Below the pieces are notes generated by a model. It was not told the DNA's origin, did not search any database, and saw only the letters and a program-made list of their open reading frames with translations. Shown here piece after piece: positions 41,670-51,234 of a stretch of DNA of 64,000 bases. A program made the position numbers and the translations under genes. The stretch is taken from the NCBI GenBank assembly GCA_028693555.1, contig JAQUVD010000003.1, forward strand, positions 62,001-126,000, read 5' to 3'. How positions within the stretch are numbered: the stretch's first letter is position 1; each line of letters starts with the position of its first letter. The DNA comes from Hespellia sp. (lineage in GTDB: Bacteria > Bacillota > Clostridia > Lachnospirales > Lachnospiraceae).

Positions 41670-44600
41670 TTAGTTCTTCATTGGGTCCTTGTAGAACACA
41701 ACGAATCGAAGTGCAAGTACACTGGCAATCATTAAGGCAAACCACAGCCACATCATGGTATTGTCACTGGTCTGTGGTGTAGAGCTGCTGCTTCCACTGC
41801 TGCTTCCAGAGCCACCACCTGTTGTTCCACCACCGTTCCCACCGCCTGTAGATGTGTAGGTATTGGTAATGGTATAGCCCTTATCCCCATTCTGAGTAAT
41901 AACTGCCGTGTAGCCGGTCGGTACATTATTCTCCTTGACGGTCCAGCTGATATCTTCACTCTTCTCAAGATTTGCCCAGGTGTGTGTCCAGCTGTTGCTT
42001 GTGCCAAGTGTGATTGCTTCTCCATATGCAGCTCCGTTCTTATAAAGCTGCACACTGACATTGTCCGGACGTCCGGTATATTTTGCATCACCAGTCCAGA
42101 CTTTGTTTACGGTGATTGCCGTATCGTCTTTTTCTGGCTCATTGTAGGTATTCGTTACGGTAAATGCCAGATTGCCATTCTCATCGCGGTCACTGGTGAT
42201 CGACTTCGTGTAATTCGCATCAAGCTCTGTGATCTCCTCGAGTGTCCAGTCCGATGTTTTGTCGAGTCCTGTCCAATTGGTCGTCCACTGGTTATCGGCA
42301 TTCAATGTAACTGCCTCACCCGATGCGACTCCATCCTGATAGAGCTGTACCTGAACCTCTGTCGGCTGATTTGCATTTGCATCTCCTGCCCATACTTTTG
42401 TAGCACTGATGTCGATCAACTGTGGCAGTTCGATATTGTAACTGTTCGTAAAGACTGCAGTCTCACCGTTAAAGGTATCGTCTCCGACTTTGATCAGGCT
42501 CGTTTCCGCCTTCAGCTTGCCGCCATCCTGCGTTACGGTTACGATATAGTTGTAAACTGCCGCATCGTAGGTATATCCATTCTCTTCACGATTCTGCTCA
42601 TAGATTTGGTACGTATAAGTACCTACGTTTCCGTATGTAATATCACCAAACTCTCCGCTTCCTTCACCAGTGATATGAATGGTCTTTACGTCATTTTTTG
42701 CATCCTCTGGCATTGGTGCCTGATTCAGCCCCTTTAATACAAATGAGAAGACACTGTCTTTTTCTGGTTTCTGTCCTTCAATCGTAAGTTTCTTTTCTAC
42801 GGTTGGTGCAGCCTGAACGGTCTCTTTCACCTCTGTATTTATAATTGTGTAAGAACCGTCTTTTTCCTGCACGACTTCGCTTACATATCCAGACTGGTCT
42901 TTCTCTGAGATGGTGTATGCGATTTCATTGCCATCTTTGTCGAACTTCGGAAGTCCGGTGAATGTATAGCTCCAGTCATCGTCTGCGGTAATGACAGCCG
43001 ATGCTGCAATCTGATCCCCTCTCATGACATATGCTGTAATCTGATCTGGGAGCGTTGTACCGTCTTTGACATCCCATTTCTTTGTAACTGCAATATCTCT
43101 CATCACAAGATTTGGAAGATACTTATTTGTCACGGTGACGTTGGTCTCATCTTCTTTCGAGGTTCCACTTCCGTCTACGACTGTGACTTGAATATAACCT
43201 TCACTTAAGTAATCTGCTTCGGTTACTTCATATGGTGTTCCGTATGGAAGTGTGAATTCTTTCTCTTCTCCATTTGCGAGACTGAACTTTTCACTCTTTT
43301 CAGAGTCCGTTCCTTTATTTGTTGTCAGGGTGAAATCAAACTTCTTGTTCAGATCTGCACCCTCTCCCGTGGTTACTTTTTTCACTTTAATCTTTGTATC
43401 ACGAACCGTCTGGCAGTTTACAAAGGATGCGGTTGCTTTCGCACCTGCTGCAATCGTTCCTGACTGTGTTGTAATACTCTGCAGATATCCTTCTGCCGCT
43501 TCCTCCGTCACGGTATAGACCACGCCTGCCGGAATTCCGGTAAATGTTGCCGTATATCCTGCCTTAAGAGTCAGCTTTCCATCTTTATCCAATGAATAAT
43601 CTTTCTTCTCTTCGTCTGTTGTGCCTTCCTTTCCGTCATCGAGGCGATAGGTATAGCTTCCTTTATCTGAGAACGTCACTGCAAATGTAAACGCCTGCTC
43701 TTTCTGTTTATCTGTAACTGCACTTCCATCTGCATTCAAGATTGTCTTCGTAATTGCGAGGTCTCCTTTGTTGATGCCCTTCGTATTGGTATAAGCTGCA
43801 GTTGCATCTCCGTTGATATTTCCTGTTGCACCGGTACTGCTTCCGATATAACCAGTTTTCTCGTATGCATCATTTTCCACTACGGAATAGAACGTGCCTG
43901 CTGGAATATCTTTAAACGTATAGGTCTCGCCATGTTTTAATTTGATGGTCTGAATCTCTTCATTTCCAATCTGCACCTGGAATGTGAATTCCTGATCTTT
44001 CTGCTCACCGGTTAAATCCGTGCCATCTTCATTTACAACCGTTTTTTGAATCGTCAGAGTCCCTTGTTCCGGCTCTGGTGTCAGCGTATTGGTAAATGCT
44101 GCCTGGTTCTCTCCAGCAGAGATGCTGCCGTCACTTCCGGTTGCTGTTGTAATATATCCTTCACTGCTGTAATCATCTTCGACTACCGTGTATTTTGTTC
44201 CAAGTGGAATGTTCTCATATGTTTTACTTTCCCCAGCTCTTAACTTGAACTGATAGTCTTTTCCACCGATGACTACAGTAAATGCAAAGTCCTTGTCTGC
44301 TTGTTCCTGCGTCAGTGCTGTCCCATCTGCATTCTCTACCGATTTGGTAATCATCAGATTGCCGACTGCTGTTTTTTGATTGACGACATTGACCGAGTTC
44401 GCGCCCGCAATAATTGCACCGGTCTGGTTCTGCGTCAGTGTGGTATATCCTTCCTGACTATAGTCATCTTCTGTCACGGTATAGACCGTTCCAACCTGAA
44501 GGTTACTAAAGATAGCACGCTGACCGGACAATAATGTAATTTTTTCACCATTCTTGACACTGCCTTCCTTTATCGGCTGTGCGTCTGCATCAATCGTACC

Positions 44601-45596
44601 TTCTGCATTTAGTTCGTATACCTTATAGTCATGTACCGCTTCTGCATCTGTTCCGATGTTCACGGTAAAGGCAAATTCCTTTTGTACGTCATTGACATCA
44701 CCGCCTGTCACCTGTTTCGTAATTTCCAGATTCCCTACCTTTGCAGGCTTGTATGTATTGGTAAACTGAATGTTATTCGCTGTCGGGTCAATCTGGACAT
44801 TTCCGCTGCTATTGCTCGAAGATGTCATATACGCATCTGTGGCTGTTTCGATTACTTCATAATGGATGCCAACCGGTACTTTCGCAAAGGTTGCCGTCTG
44901 TCCATGCTTTAAGGTCAGCTGCCCTTCGGCGGTCAGGTTCTGTTCTTCCCCTCCATCAATACTGTATGGATACTGTTTTCCATCTGAAAATACGATAGTA
45001 AAAGTCCAGTCCCGCTGTATCTGTTCTGTTGTAAGTTCAGCCCCATCACAGTTCACAACTGTTTTTCCGAGCGTCAGTGATGAGGATAGCTTCTGGTTAT
45101 ATGCGACCACTTTGATGACGTCATTGCTGTCTGCGGTCTGTGTGTTGACCTGAAAGCTGTATTTTACTTTGTCGGTTGCTTCTGCACCCTGCAATGCTTC
45201 CTTGTCGTAAGTGTATCCATAGGAAGGATCCGCTTCCAAGAAATAATAGCTTCCCGTTGCAAGTCCGCCAACCTTGATCTGTCCTTCTTCATCTGTGGTA
45301 TAGATTCCACCAATCTGTTCGACGGTATTCGGTTCCGTCGTACTATCCGTGATGTGGAACAGATAGAAGGTCGCCCCCTTGATGGCAGCCTGCGTTTCGT
45401 TCCCATCGATATCCTTCTCCAGCTTCACAAGCTGAACCTGATAATTGCCCTTATCCCCAGTAAACACGTTGGTAGCACTTGCCAGTGCCTGCCAGGCATA
45501 CGTGCTGGACATCAGGGTGGATAACAGGCAGACGACTGCAAGCAGTGCAGCGAGCCATCTCCTGCCTTTTCCCAGTTTTAATAGTTGCTTTTTCAT
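41670..45596 (-). CDS. Giant pilin-like adhesin with Cna-B, DUF5979-type and isopeptide domains and sorting signal
   Basis: A 1308-residue surface protein. The signal peptide ends at a SipW-type site (STYAWQALASATNVF). Next is a SpaA/prealbumin-like domain, then about six DUF5979-like repeats of 85-90 residues (pattern LTIQKTVVNEDGTDLTGEQK ... VVENDY...GYI...NT), a Cna-B domain (MRDIAVTKKWDVKDGTTLPD), a Spy0128-type isopeptide domain (SFVLKGLNQAPMPEDAKND), two more Cna-B units, and a Gly/Ser linker. The C-terminus has TPQTSD, a hydrophobic helix and a basic tail (FYKDPMKN), a sorting signal fitting sortase B. It is the probable backbone of a pilus or long fibre. Confidence 0.85.
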   Translation of the reverse strand: MKKQLLKLGKGRRWLAALLAVVCLLSTLMSSTYAWQALASATNVFTGDKGNYQVQLVKLEKDIDGNETQAAIKGATFYLFHITDSTTEPNTVEQIGGIYTTDEEGQIKVGGLATGSYYFLEADPSYGYTYDKEALQGAEATDKVKYSFQVNTQTADSNDVIKVVAYNQKLSSSLTLGKTVVNCDGAELTTEQIQRDWTFTIVFSDGKQYPYSIDGGEEQNLTAEGQLTLKHGQTATFAKVPVGIHYEVIETATDAYMTSSSNSSGNVQIDPTANNIQFTNTYKPAKVGNLEITKQVTGGDVNDVQKEFAFTVNIGTDAEAVHDYKVYELNAEGTIDADAQPIKEGSVKNGEKITLLSGQRAIFSNLQVGTVYTVTEDDYSQEGYTTLTQNQTGAIIAGANSVNVVNQKTAVGNLMITKSVENADGTALTQEQADKDFAFTVVIGGKDYQFKLRAGESKTYENIPLGTKYTVVEDDYSSEGYITTATGSDGSISAGENQAAFTNTLTPEPEQGTLTIQKTVVNEDGTDLTGEQKDQEFTFQVQIGNEEIQTIKLKHGETYTFKDIPAGTFYSVVENDAYEKTGYIGSSTGATGNINGDATAAYTNTKGINKGDLAITKTILNADGSAVTDKQKEQAFTFAVTFSDKGSYTYRLDDGKEGTTDEEKKDYSLDKDGKLTLKAGYTATFTGIPAGVVYTVTEEAAEGYLQSITTQSGTIAAGAKATASFVNCQTVRDTKIKVKKVTTGEGADLNKKFDFTLTTNKGTDSEKSEKFSLANGEEKEFTLPYGTPYEVTEADYLSEGYIQVTVVDGSGTSKEDETNVTVTNKYLPNLVMRDIAVTKKWDVKDGTTLPDQITAYVMRGDQIAASAVITADDDWSYTFTGLPKFDKDGNEIAYTISEKDQSGYVSEVVQEKDGSYTIINTEVKETVQAAPTVEKKLTIEGQKPEKDSVFSFVLKGLNQAPMPEDAKNDVKTIHITGEGSGEFGDITYGNVGTYTYQIYEQNREENGYTYDAAVYNYIVTVTQDGGKLKAETSLIKVGDDTFNGETAVFTNSYNIELPQLIDISATKVWAGDANANQPTEVQVQLYQDGVASGEAVTLNADNQWTTNWTGLDKTSDWTLEEITELDANYTKSITSDRDENGNLAFTVTNTYNEPEKDDTAITVNKVWTGDAKYTGRPDNVSVQLYKNGAAYGEAITLGTSNSWTHTWANLEKSEDISWTVKENNVPTGYTAVITQNGDKGYTITNTYTSTGGGNGGGTTGGGSGSSSGSSSSTPQTSDNTMMWLWFALMIASVLALRFVVFYKDPMKN

Positions 45597-45617
45597 AACT
45601 TACTTCCTCCTCTAGTA

Positions 45618-46364
45618 CTATTCATTTCTGAGAGCTTTTTTGGTTTCCCGGAAGAATATCTTCAGGAAAAAACTAAAGGCAACTAATGATCCAAACACCG
45701 CAATCAATACCCACAAATTTTCGCCCAGCCAGCTAATCGTTGCTCCCACCTTCGGTATACTGTAGATGACTTTACCTACTATATTTTTTTCATCTACCAC
45801 ACCACTATCCGGATCTGCATTTTCCACACCTTTGGTTATGAATCCTTTGCTTCCGTTGCCATCGTAATTCTCTTGGATTTCTATGATTCGATGCGTAACG
45901 CTCGTAGAGCTGTTACGATAAAATGTAATATCATCTCCCACCTCTAATCTGTCGCTGTTCACTGCCTTAACCAATACCAGGCTTCCTCTTGGGTAAACGC
46001 TCTGCATGGAGGTTGTCAGCACTTCAAAGTACTGATATCCTGCCAGCGAATTGTTTCCTAAGCCGTTTTTGGAAAAAAGCACTGCACAGAGTACCATCGC
46101 CACCAATGCCACGTAGAAAATGATGTCACTGGCTAGAGATGCTTTGGTTGCTACAGATTTTTTTTCTTGCGTCTCCTGATTGGATGTCCGCTCTGCTGCT
46201 TCCACCTCTGTAAGGACTGTCGCTTCCGAGGGCTTCTCTATCCGAGTTTCTTCTATCTGTTCCTGCATTTCCGGCTCTGCTGACTCAGCTTCCGTCTCCG
46301 GGTTGTCTTTTGTCTGCATATGAAGTTGGAATTCTTTTTCTATTTCTTCCAGAGTTTTTGCCAT
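45618..46364 (-). CDS. sipW: SipW-type (ER-type) signal peptidase I
   Basis: A 248-residue membrane peptidase with two helices flanking the catalytic domain. It has the Ser nucleophile S119 in EVLTTSMQSVYPRGS and H158 in SVTHRI, the Ser-His arrangement of archaeal/ER-like SPase I, instead of the Ser-Lys of ordinary LepB. The first 75 residues form a long acidic cytoplasmic extension (EAESAEPEMQEQIEETRIEK), not usual for SipW. It is encoded directly before the two proteins with TFAWQA/TYAWQA signals and most likely processes them. Confidence 0.88.
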   Translation of the reverse strand: MAKTLEEIEKEFQLHMQTKDNPETEAESAEPEMQEQIEETRIEKPSEATVLTEVEAAERTSNQETQEKKSVATKASLASDIIFYVALVAMVLCAVLFSKNGLGNNSLAGYQYFEVLTTSMQSVYPRGSLVLVKAVNSDRLEVGDDITFYRNSSTSVTHRIIEIQENYDGNGSKGFITKGVENADPDSGVVDEKNIVGKVIYSIPKVGATISWLGENLWVLIAVFGSLVAFSFFLKIFFRETKKALRNE

Positions 46365-46427
46365 CTGTGTTCATTCCTTTCTGCCTGTCAAGTTTCCCGG
46401 AGTCATCCTGCATTTTTACGATTCGTT

Positions 46428-47387
46428 CTACAGTGCATCCAGTTCTGTATTTTTTTTGCTTAATTCCATATATTCTCGGCTTGATGTCTCAATCAGTGTT
46501 CTAATCTGGGCGTATTCTTCTTTGGCTTTCTCGACAGTCAATTGAAGCTTCGCTTTTGTCTCTTCCTGCATTTGTTCACAGAGACCTTCTGTTTCTTCTT
46601 TTTTCTGCTTTGCTTCTTCCTCGATTTTGTCAGCACTGCTCATTGCCGTCTGAACAATCTCTTTTGCTTCCTCTTTCGCTTCCTGAATGACCCGGATAGA
46701 CTTTTCACGGCTCTCCACACGCAGCTTTTCAGTTGCCTCATCCGCTTCGATCTTCTGTTCATTCATAAGTCCCTCTATTTGTTCTACATAGGAATCCGCT
46801 GCCTGACGGGCTGTCTCATAGATGTCGATATACTTCTGAGCACCTTCTGGATCATGCTGCACACTTACCTGCTGAATCTTTTCTTGTTGTTCTATCATCT
46901 GCTGTTCTTTTTCCCGAAGAGTCTGCTTCGTGCTGTCCAACTCCTGCTGTATTTTATCCTGTTGTGCTTTTTGTTGTTGCGCTTTCACTTGCTGTCCTTG
47001 TTTCTCACTTTCTAGTTCCTGCTGCAGATCAGCAATTAATTTACGAGCAACCTGTAATTCTTCCGCACTCTGATCTTTCTGATTTGTCTGGCTCTGATCC
47101 TCCAGTGATTTGACTTGTCCTTCCAGTCTCTTCACATCCTGTAATAGCTTCTTCTTTTCCGATGCAAGCAGTTCATTCTTCCTTTTTAACTCTTGTTTGA
47201 TTTCGTCTTCCTGCATCTGCGCCGCTAATCGGTCATTGGCACTCTCGATTTCACCCAGTCGCAGATCTTCCATTTCCTGCTGCGTATCTAAATACGCTTT
47301 TTGGAGCAGTTCTATATAAGTATCTACTTCTGAGATTAGGTAAAATTTTCCACCACGTTGTTTTGTAAAGTTAGGTTTTTCCATCAT
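46428..47387 (-). CDS. Long coiled-coil protein, DivIVA-like
   Basis: A 319-residue protein that is nearly all coiled coil (Gln/Glu/Lys-rich from residue 40 to the end) after a short N-terminal head, GGKFYLISEVDTYIELLQ, which recalls the DivIVA membrane-binding head (compare YSKTEVDEYLQKF in the gene upstream). The two genes overlap by 4 bases and probably make interacting proteins. Such proteins mark cell poles or septa and could position the surface apparatus. No transmembrane segment. It ends 63 bases before the signal peptidase gene. Confidence 0.7.
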   Translation of the reverse strand: MMEKPNFTKQRGGKFYLISEVDTYIELLQKAYLDTQQEMEDLRLGEIESANDRLAAQMQEDEIKQELKRKNELLASEKKKLLQDVKRLEGQVKSLEDQSQTNQKDQSAEELQVARKLIADLQQELESEKQGQQVKAQQQKAQQDKIQQELDSTKQTLREKEQQMIEQQEKIQQVSVQHDPEGAQKYIDIYETARQAADSYVEQIEGLMNEQKIEADEATEKLRVESREKSIRVIQEAKEEAKEIVQTAMSSADKIEEEAKQKKEETEGLCEQMQEETKAKLQLTVEKAKEEYAQIRTLIETSSREYMELSKKNTELDAL

Positions 47388-47920
47388 TTCTTATCTCCTT
47401 TAAATAAATCGGATGTATCTTCCAGAACCGACTTGCTAGGTGTCTCATCTTCTACCACTGCTGTCAACGTATCTCTTAATTCAACAACACCTTCCAACGC
47501 CATCTGCTTCGCCTCAAGTATCTTGGCCAGATTCTGGGATGCAGACTGACTAATCAATTCTGCTTTACGATTTGCTTCATCTATAATTCTTTTTGCTGAC
47601 AGTTCTGCACTGATTAATGCTGCCGCAATCGCTTCTCCATAATCTTTTCCCTCAGTCAACTCCCTCTTATCTCGATCGAGCTGTCGTTCCTGTGGCTGAT
47701 TCTGCACTTCGCCGGCAGCTTCTCTTAAGATTCTATTTTCTTTTTCCAGTCGCTTATTCTGTTCGATCAGTCTCTTACTTTTTTTTATGAGACCCGATGT
47801 CTTATCTTTTTCTTGTGTCAATTCATTGAGAAGAATCTGATACTCCTCCATAAATTTTTGTAAATACTCATCTACCTCTGTCTTGCTATATCCTTGTTCT
47901 TCTTCGCGAAAATCCGGCAT
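47384..47920 (-). CDS. DivIVA-domain coiled-coil protein
   Basis: A 178-residue protein with the DivIVA signature at the N-terminus (GYSKTEVDEYLQKFMEEYQI) and then a long heptad region (SKRLIEQNKRLEKENRIL). The middle SAELSAKRIIDEANRKAELI is the typical DivIVA/GpsB second coil. It is shorter than cell-division DivIVA and lies in the surface operon, so it may be a dedicated positioning factor. Start ATG after AAAGGAGCATTGAT. Confidence 0.8.
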   Translation of the reverse strand: MPDFREEEQGYSKTEVDEYLQKFMEEYQILLNELTQEKDKTSGLIKKSKRLIEQNKRLEKENRILREAAGEVQNQPQERQLDRDKRELTEGKDYGEAIAAALISAELSAKRIIDEANRKAELISQSASQNLAKILEAKQMALEGVVELRDTLTAVVEDETPSKSVLEDTSDLFKGDKK

Positions 47921-47921
47921 A

Positions 47922-48839
47922 TCAATGCTCCTTTCTCTGTTGTTGCCTGCCTTCTAGCCAATACAGGAATGACCATTGAGCGCCAAGCCCGATTAGATAA
48001 CATATGACGATAAGATATCCAATCCACGATGTCTGCTCTGATGCCATGTTCTTCTTTTCCTGCGATTCTTCCTTGACTGTATCTATCTCTGTAGAATCCT
48101 CACGATGTACTTCCGTCTCATCTTCCGAATTCTCGTTTTTGATTGTCTCTTCTGTATTCTGGCTGATCGTTCCCGTCACTCCATCTGCAGAATCTCTGGC
48201 CTGCTGTGTATATTGTTCTAGTTCTCCGGGGTAATTCTCCTCATAGAAATCCTTTTGCTGCAGATACTCCTGATACAGGCTTTCCTGCTCAAGTGTGCTG
48301 CTGGATGTCTGTACTTTCGTCTTAATTGGCTCAGGGTACTGTGTGGAAGGAACGATTCTCCATGTCCCATCCTGCAAAGTTGTAATAAATGTGTAATACA
48401 TTGGGAATTCTTTTCCTTCTGCCAACACCGCTGTGCAGTATGTACCTGTATAGGTGTAGTTCCCCTCTTGAAAGATTTCTTCGCTCCCATTGATTTTGAG
48501 CTCTTGCGTATCCATTACCTGCAGATATGCGATAATCAGATTCGTAAGTTTCAAATCCTCCTGATTGCTATCTGAGTCTTCTAACTGCATGCATTGACGA
48601 ATCATATCCTGATTCTGGTCCATGCAAGCCTGCAACAGAGTCTCTGCGATGACCGTTGCCGAATCATCCCGCATCTGACCCTCACCGCTCGGCTCTTCTG
48701 CCGCATACACCGTCGTTGTATTTCCATTTTCTGAGAATACGACCAATATTATCAGCAACAATACTCCAATTGCACACCACCGCCTGCGACGATCCAGACT
48801 ATCTTTACTCGGCGTGCATGGCAACGTCCACCAGTGCAT
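47922..48839 (-). CDS. Membrane protein of the surface locus, function unknown
   Basis: A 305-residue protein with one membrane helix near the N-terminus (WCAIGVLLLIILVVFSENG), an outer domain of about 120 residues (TVIAETLLQACMDQNQDMIR to YYTFITTLQDGTWRIVPS) that looks like an NTF2- or lumazine-like small fold, an acidic Glu/Ser-rich stretch, and a second helix near the C-terminus (SWIGYLIVICYLIGLGAQW). Its start lies inside the 3' end of the PRC-barrel gene (35-base overlap), so both are coupled. No family recognised. Confidence 0.6.
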   Translation of the reverse strand: MHWWTLPCTPSKDSLDRRRRWCAIGVLLLIILVVFSENGNTTTVYAAEEPSGEGQMRDDSATVIAETLLQACMDQNQDMIRQCMQLEDSDSNQEDLKLTNLIIAYLQVMDTQELKINGSEEIFQEGNYTYTGTYCTAVLAEGKEFPMYYTFITTLQDGTWRIVPSTQYPEPIKTKVQTSSSTLEQESLYQEYLQQKDFYEENYPGELEQYTQQARDSADGVTGTISQNTEETIKNENSEDETEVHREDSTEIDTVKEESQEKKNMASEQTSWIGYLIVICYLIGLGAQWSFLYWLEGRQQQRKEH

Positions 48840-49530
48840 CGTGTGCCTCAGCCTCCTTCACTATCTCACTGGTCAGGATTGTTCCTTTTTCTACAAAGAA
48901 GGCACCATCCTTACTCTGAACGCTCTCTGTCATTTTCATATCTTCCATGTCTGCCAATGTCAGAGCTTCCTCCGTATCTAGCTCACTCTTTTCCGGAGTG
49001 GGTAAAGAATGAATGGCGATGATATCGGAGTGACGTTCTGCGGTCTGCGACTGAGGGCGTGAGGCGATCTTCTCTATATCAATAAATGCATACAACTCAC
49101 ACAATTCGCTAATACGTGCGCTATCAAAACTCTGTCCATTGTCTAACATGATGTTTCCCATTCTTCCATTCTTGTAGTCCACTTCGAAATCCTCGATTAC
49201 ACCTAGCGTATTTCCTGTAACGCTTACGGCCTTTAACCCGCAGACAGAAAAGTAAGTCTGAATCTCCTCACTCAGTTCTGGTTCTTCCGATACGGCATGG
49301 ATACAGGATTCATCCCGAATCAACAGATAATCTTCTCCGATGCTTCCAATCTCCGCACAATTCAACAGGCGCGTCTCATTGATTTTTTCACTTTCCAATA
49401 CAAGATAAAGCTGTTTCTGTTCTGGATTGATAATGATCTGTTTGGTTTTCCCTTCATTTTTTCCGGTCTTCATTTCGACAACTGGTAATTTGATGATTTC
49501 GCTGAATGTTTTGAGTTGCTGTTCCTTCAT
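48805..49530 (-). CDS. PRC-barrel domain protein
   Basis: A 241-residue soluble protein with two PRC-barrel-like halves: MKEQQLKTFSEIIKLPVVEM (to about 80) and VCGLKAVSVTGNTLGVIEDF (about 90-150, with NGRMGNIMLDNG). PRC barrels bind RNA or protein partners and occur in ribosome maturation factors and sporulation proteins such as YlmC/YrrD. The C-terminal 80 residues are acidic. It is the second gene of the operon. Its job in a surface system is unclear; a membrane-proximal adaptor is one option. Confidence 0.72.
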   Translation of the reverse strand: MKEQQLKTFSEIIKLPVVEMKTGKNEGKTKQIIINPEQKQLYLVLESEKINETRLLNCAEIGSIGEDYLLIRDESCIHAVSEEPELSEEIQTYFSVCGLKAVSVTGNTLGVIEDFEVDYKNGRMGNIMLDNGQSFDSARISELCELYAFIDIEKIASRPQSQTAERHSDIIAIHSLPTPEKSELDTEEALTLADMEDMKMTESVQSKDGAFFVEKGTILTSEIVKEAEAHDALVDVAMHAE

Positions 49531-49557
49531 TGTTGTTTCTCCTTCGTCTTTTGGTTT

Positions 49558-50988
49558 CTATGATTCACTTGCCGCCGTGTCTGCTACCAGGCAATTCGGT
49601 CTTCTTACATATTTGAAGCCTACGCTGCTTGCTTCCTCTATTGTTACGCCGTTATTGCTGCTGTTGCAGTGTGCAACCACCAGATCACCGGCACTGTTTC
49701 TTCCAATTACAATCCCTACATGATTCAAAGGACTATCTGTCGGTACCTGCAGAAACACTAAGTCTCCCGGCTGTGCTTCTTCCTGTGTGACCGCCGTACT
49801 GCTATTCCATTGTCCTGTAGTTCCAGTTCCTACATCTCCAATCGCCAGATTGCTTCCTGCCGCACCATTTAAGTACGCCCATGATACATATCCGGAACAA
49901 TCCAGTCCATAAGCACCAATCGTGCCCGATGAGTCGCTTCCTTCCGCACTGACCTGCGTTGCCTGTCCCCATCTGCTGTCCCATCCAATTACCGTGGACT
50001 TGCCACCCCAGAAATAGGATATTTTTCCGACCAGACTATATGCGCTCTTGACAACTGCCTTTCTTCCATTCGATACATTCTGCAGTGTCTGATTCACAAA
50101 TCCATCCGCCTGTGTTGCCGCCGCACAAAGGAGCAGACAATCCTGACTGCTGTATTTCTTAAGAATTGAGATCTCTTCTTCGCTATATAGTTTATGAATT
50201 CTGGCATTCTCAATCGCAAGTAGATCACTTATATGTAAATTCTCATATGCGACAGTTTTATGTGTTCCTGTCTGATAAAGAATTGTGGCACCGTTTTTAC
50301 TCTCTCCCGGAACCAGTGCATTTAGCTTTTCAAAGTCTTTGGCAAGCACCTCTTTTGCATTGGCATCTAATACATATGTCTTGTTCCCTGCCTGAAACTG
50401 TTCAAGCACATACAGGGTTATCACATCCTGCCAGTTCTGCGCCTGTACCGCCGCACCATTTATCCCGGTCACGCCATTTTTTTTCTGATAGTCCGCCTCA
50501 ATACCACTCATAACCTTGCTAAAATCATCTGCAATCGTCAGTTGATACTCTTTGGTTAGCGAATCTGTATAAAAGCTTGTGCCCGCATGGATGAGACTTT
50601 TTTCTAAGTCTGCCGTGTCCACGCTTTCACCTTCTGTGACCGTCTCTCCTGTTGTGTCTCCCTCGACTACTTGTACCGGCTGCGTCGGCATCGAAGTCTG
50701 ATCCTGACCCTCTTGAACATTGTCGGTAGTCGATTCTTCTTTTTTTTCACTGTCTGATCCAGTGGTGTCCTCCGTAGGGGTATCTTCCGCAGGAGTATCT
50801 TCTTTGTCCGAAGATTCTTCTTTGGAATCCGTTTTCGTTTCCTCTGTTGCTTCTAATAACTGATCCGAAGTCTGTGCACTGCTCTTTTCTGTATTTTGTT
50901 GCAATGCATATGTCCCCGGTGGGACCGCCATCATAATTCCAGCAAGTAACATACAGCCAGCTCCAGCTGCGATTTTCTTTTTGTACAT
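49558..50988 (-). CDS. Exported NlpC/P60-family peptidoglycan hydrolase
   Basis: A 476-residue secreted enzyme. The signal peptide ends near PPGTYALQQ; a Thr/Asp/Glu-rich segment follows (residues 35-120), then a helical domain, and a C-terminal NlpC/P60 domain with C364 in YGLDCSGYVSWAY, H423 in LNHVGIVIG and the third position H440 in VVAHCNSS. It cuts peptide bonds in the cell wall and could open the wall for passage of the structure. First gene of the operon, directly downstream of the invertible segment. Confidence 0.88.
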   Translation of the reverse strand: MYKKKIAAGAGCMLLAGIMMAVPPGTYALQQNTEKSSAQTSDQLLEATEETKTDSKEESSDKEDTPAEDTPTEDTTGSDSEKKEESTTDNVQEGQDQTSMPTQPVQVVEGDTTGETVTEGESVDTADLEKSLIHAGTSFYTDSLTKEYQLTIADDFSKVMSGIEADYQKKNGVTGINGAAVQAQNWQDVITLYVLEQFQAGNKTYVLDANAKEVLAKDFEKLNALVPGESKNGATILYQTGTHKTVAYENLHISDLLAIENARIHKLYSEEEISILKKYSSQDCLLLCAAATQADGFVNQTLQNVSNGRKAVVKSAYSLVGKISYFWGGKSTVIGWDSRWGQATQVSAEGSDSSGTIGAYGLDCSGYVSWAYLNGAAGSNLAIGDVGTGTTGQWNSSTAVTQEEAQPGDLVFLQVPTDSPLNHVGIVIGRNSAGDLVVAHCNSSNNGVTIEEASSVGFKYVRRPNCLVADTAASES

Positions 50989-51096
50989 AGCATGTTCCTT
51001 TCTCCCCTTCGGGTAAGCTTCTTTATAGTATTAAGAAAAGCAGTACCACATAATGCACATTATGTGGTACTGCTTCAAAAGGAACATGTTGTTTAT

Positions 51097-51124
51097 ATAA
51101 TATGTTGAATTGATTCCAGCACAA
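51097..51124 (-). promoter_or_regulatory. Promoter inside the invertible segment, facing the surface operon
   Basis: On the minus strand TTGTGC (51119-51124) and TATTAT (51097-51102) are 16 bases apart. Transcription would leave the segment through the left repeat towards the NlpC/P60 gene, so the orientation in this sequence looks like ON. If the segment flips, this promoter would point towards the 3' side of the recombinase gene. Confidence 0.5.
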
Positions 51125-51209
51125 AAAACGATCTGAAATAGGATACGTTTACTCAATTTGGAAACCTGAGTTCACTATATGAATGAATTTTGAAATATAG
51201 AGAAAAGCT

Positions 51210-51234
51210 AGGGGTTCCAATATTGGGAATCCCT
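51210..51234 (-). terminator. Stem-loop within the invertible segment
   Basis: Arms AGGGGTTCC (51210-51218) and GGGAATCCCT (51225-51234) pair with one bulge; on the minus strand TAGCTTTTCT follows. It could stop read-through from upstream so that the operon depends on the promoter nearer the left repeat. Confidence 0.5.
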
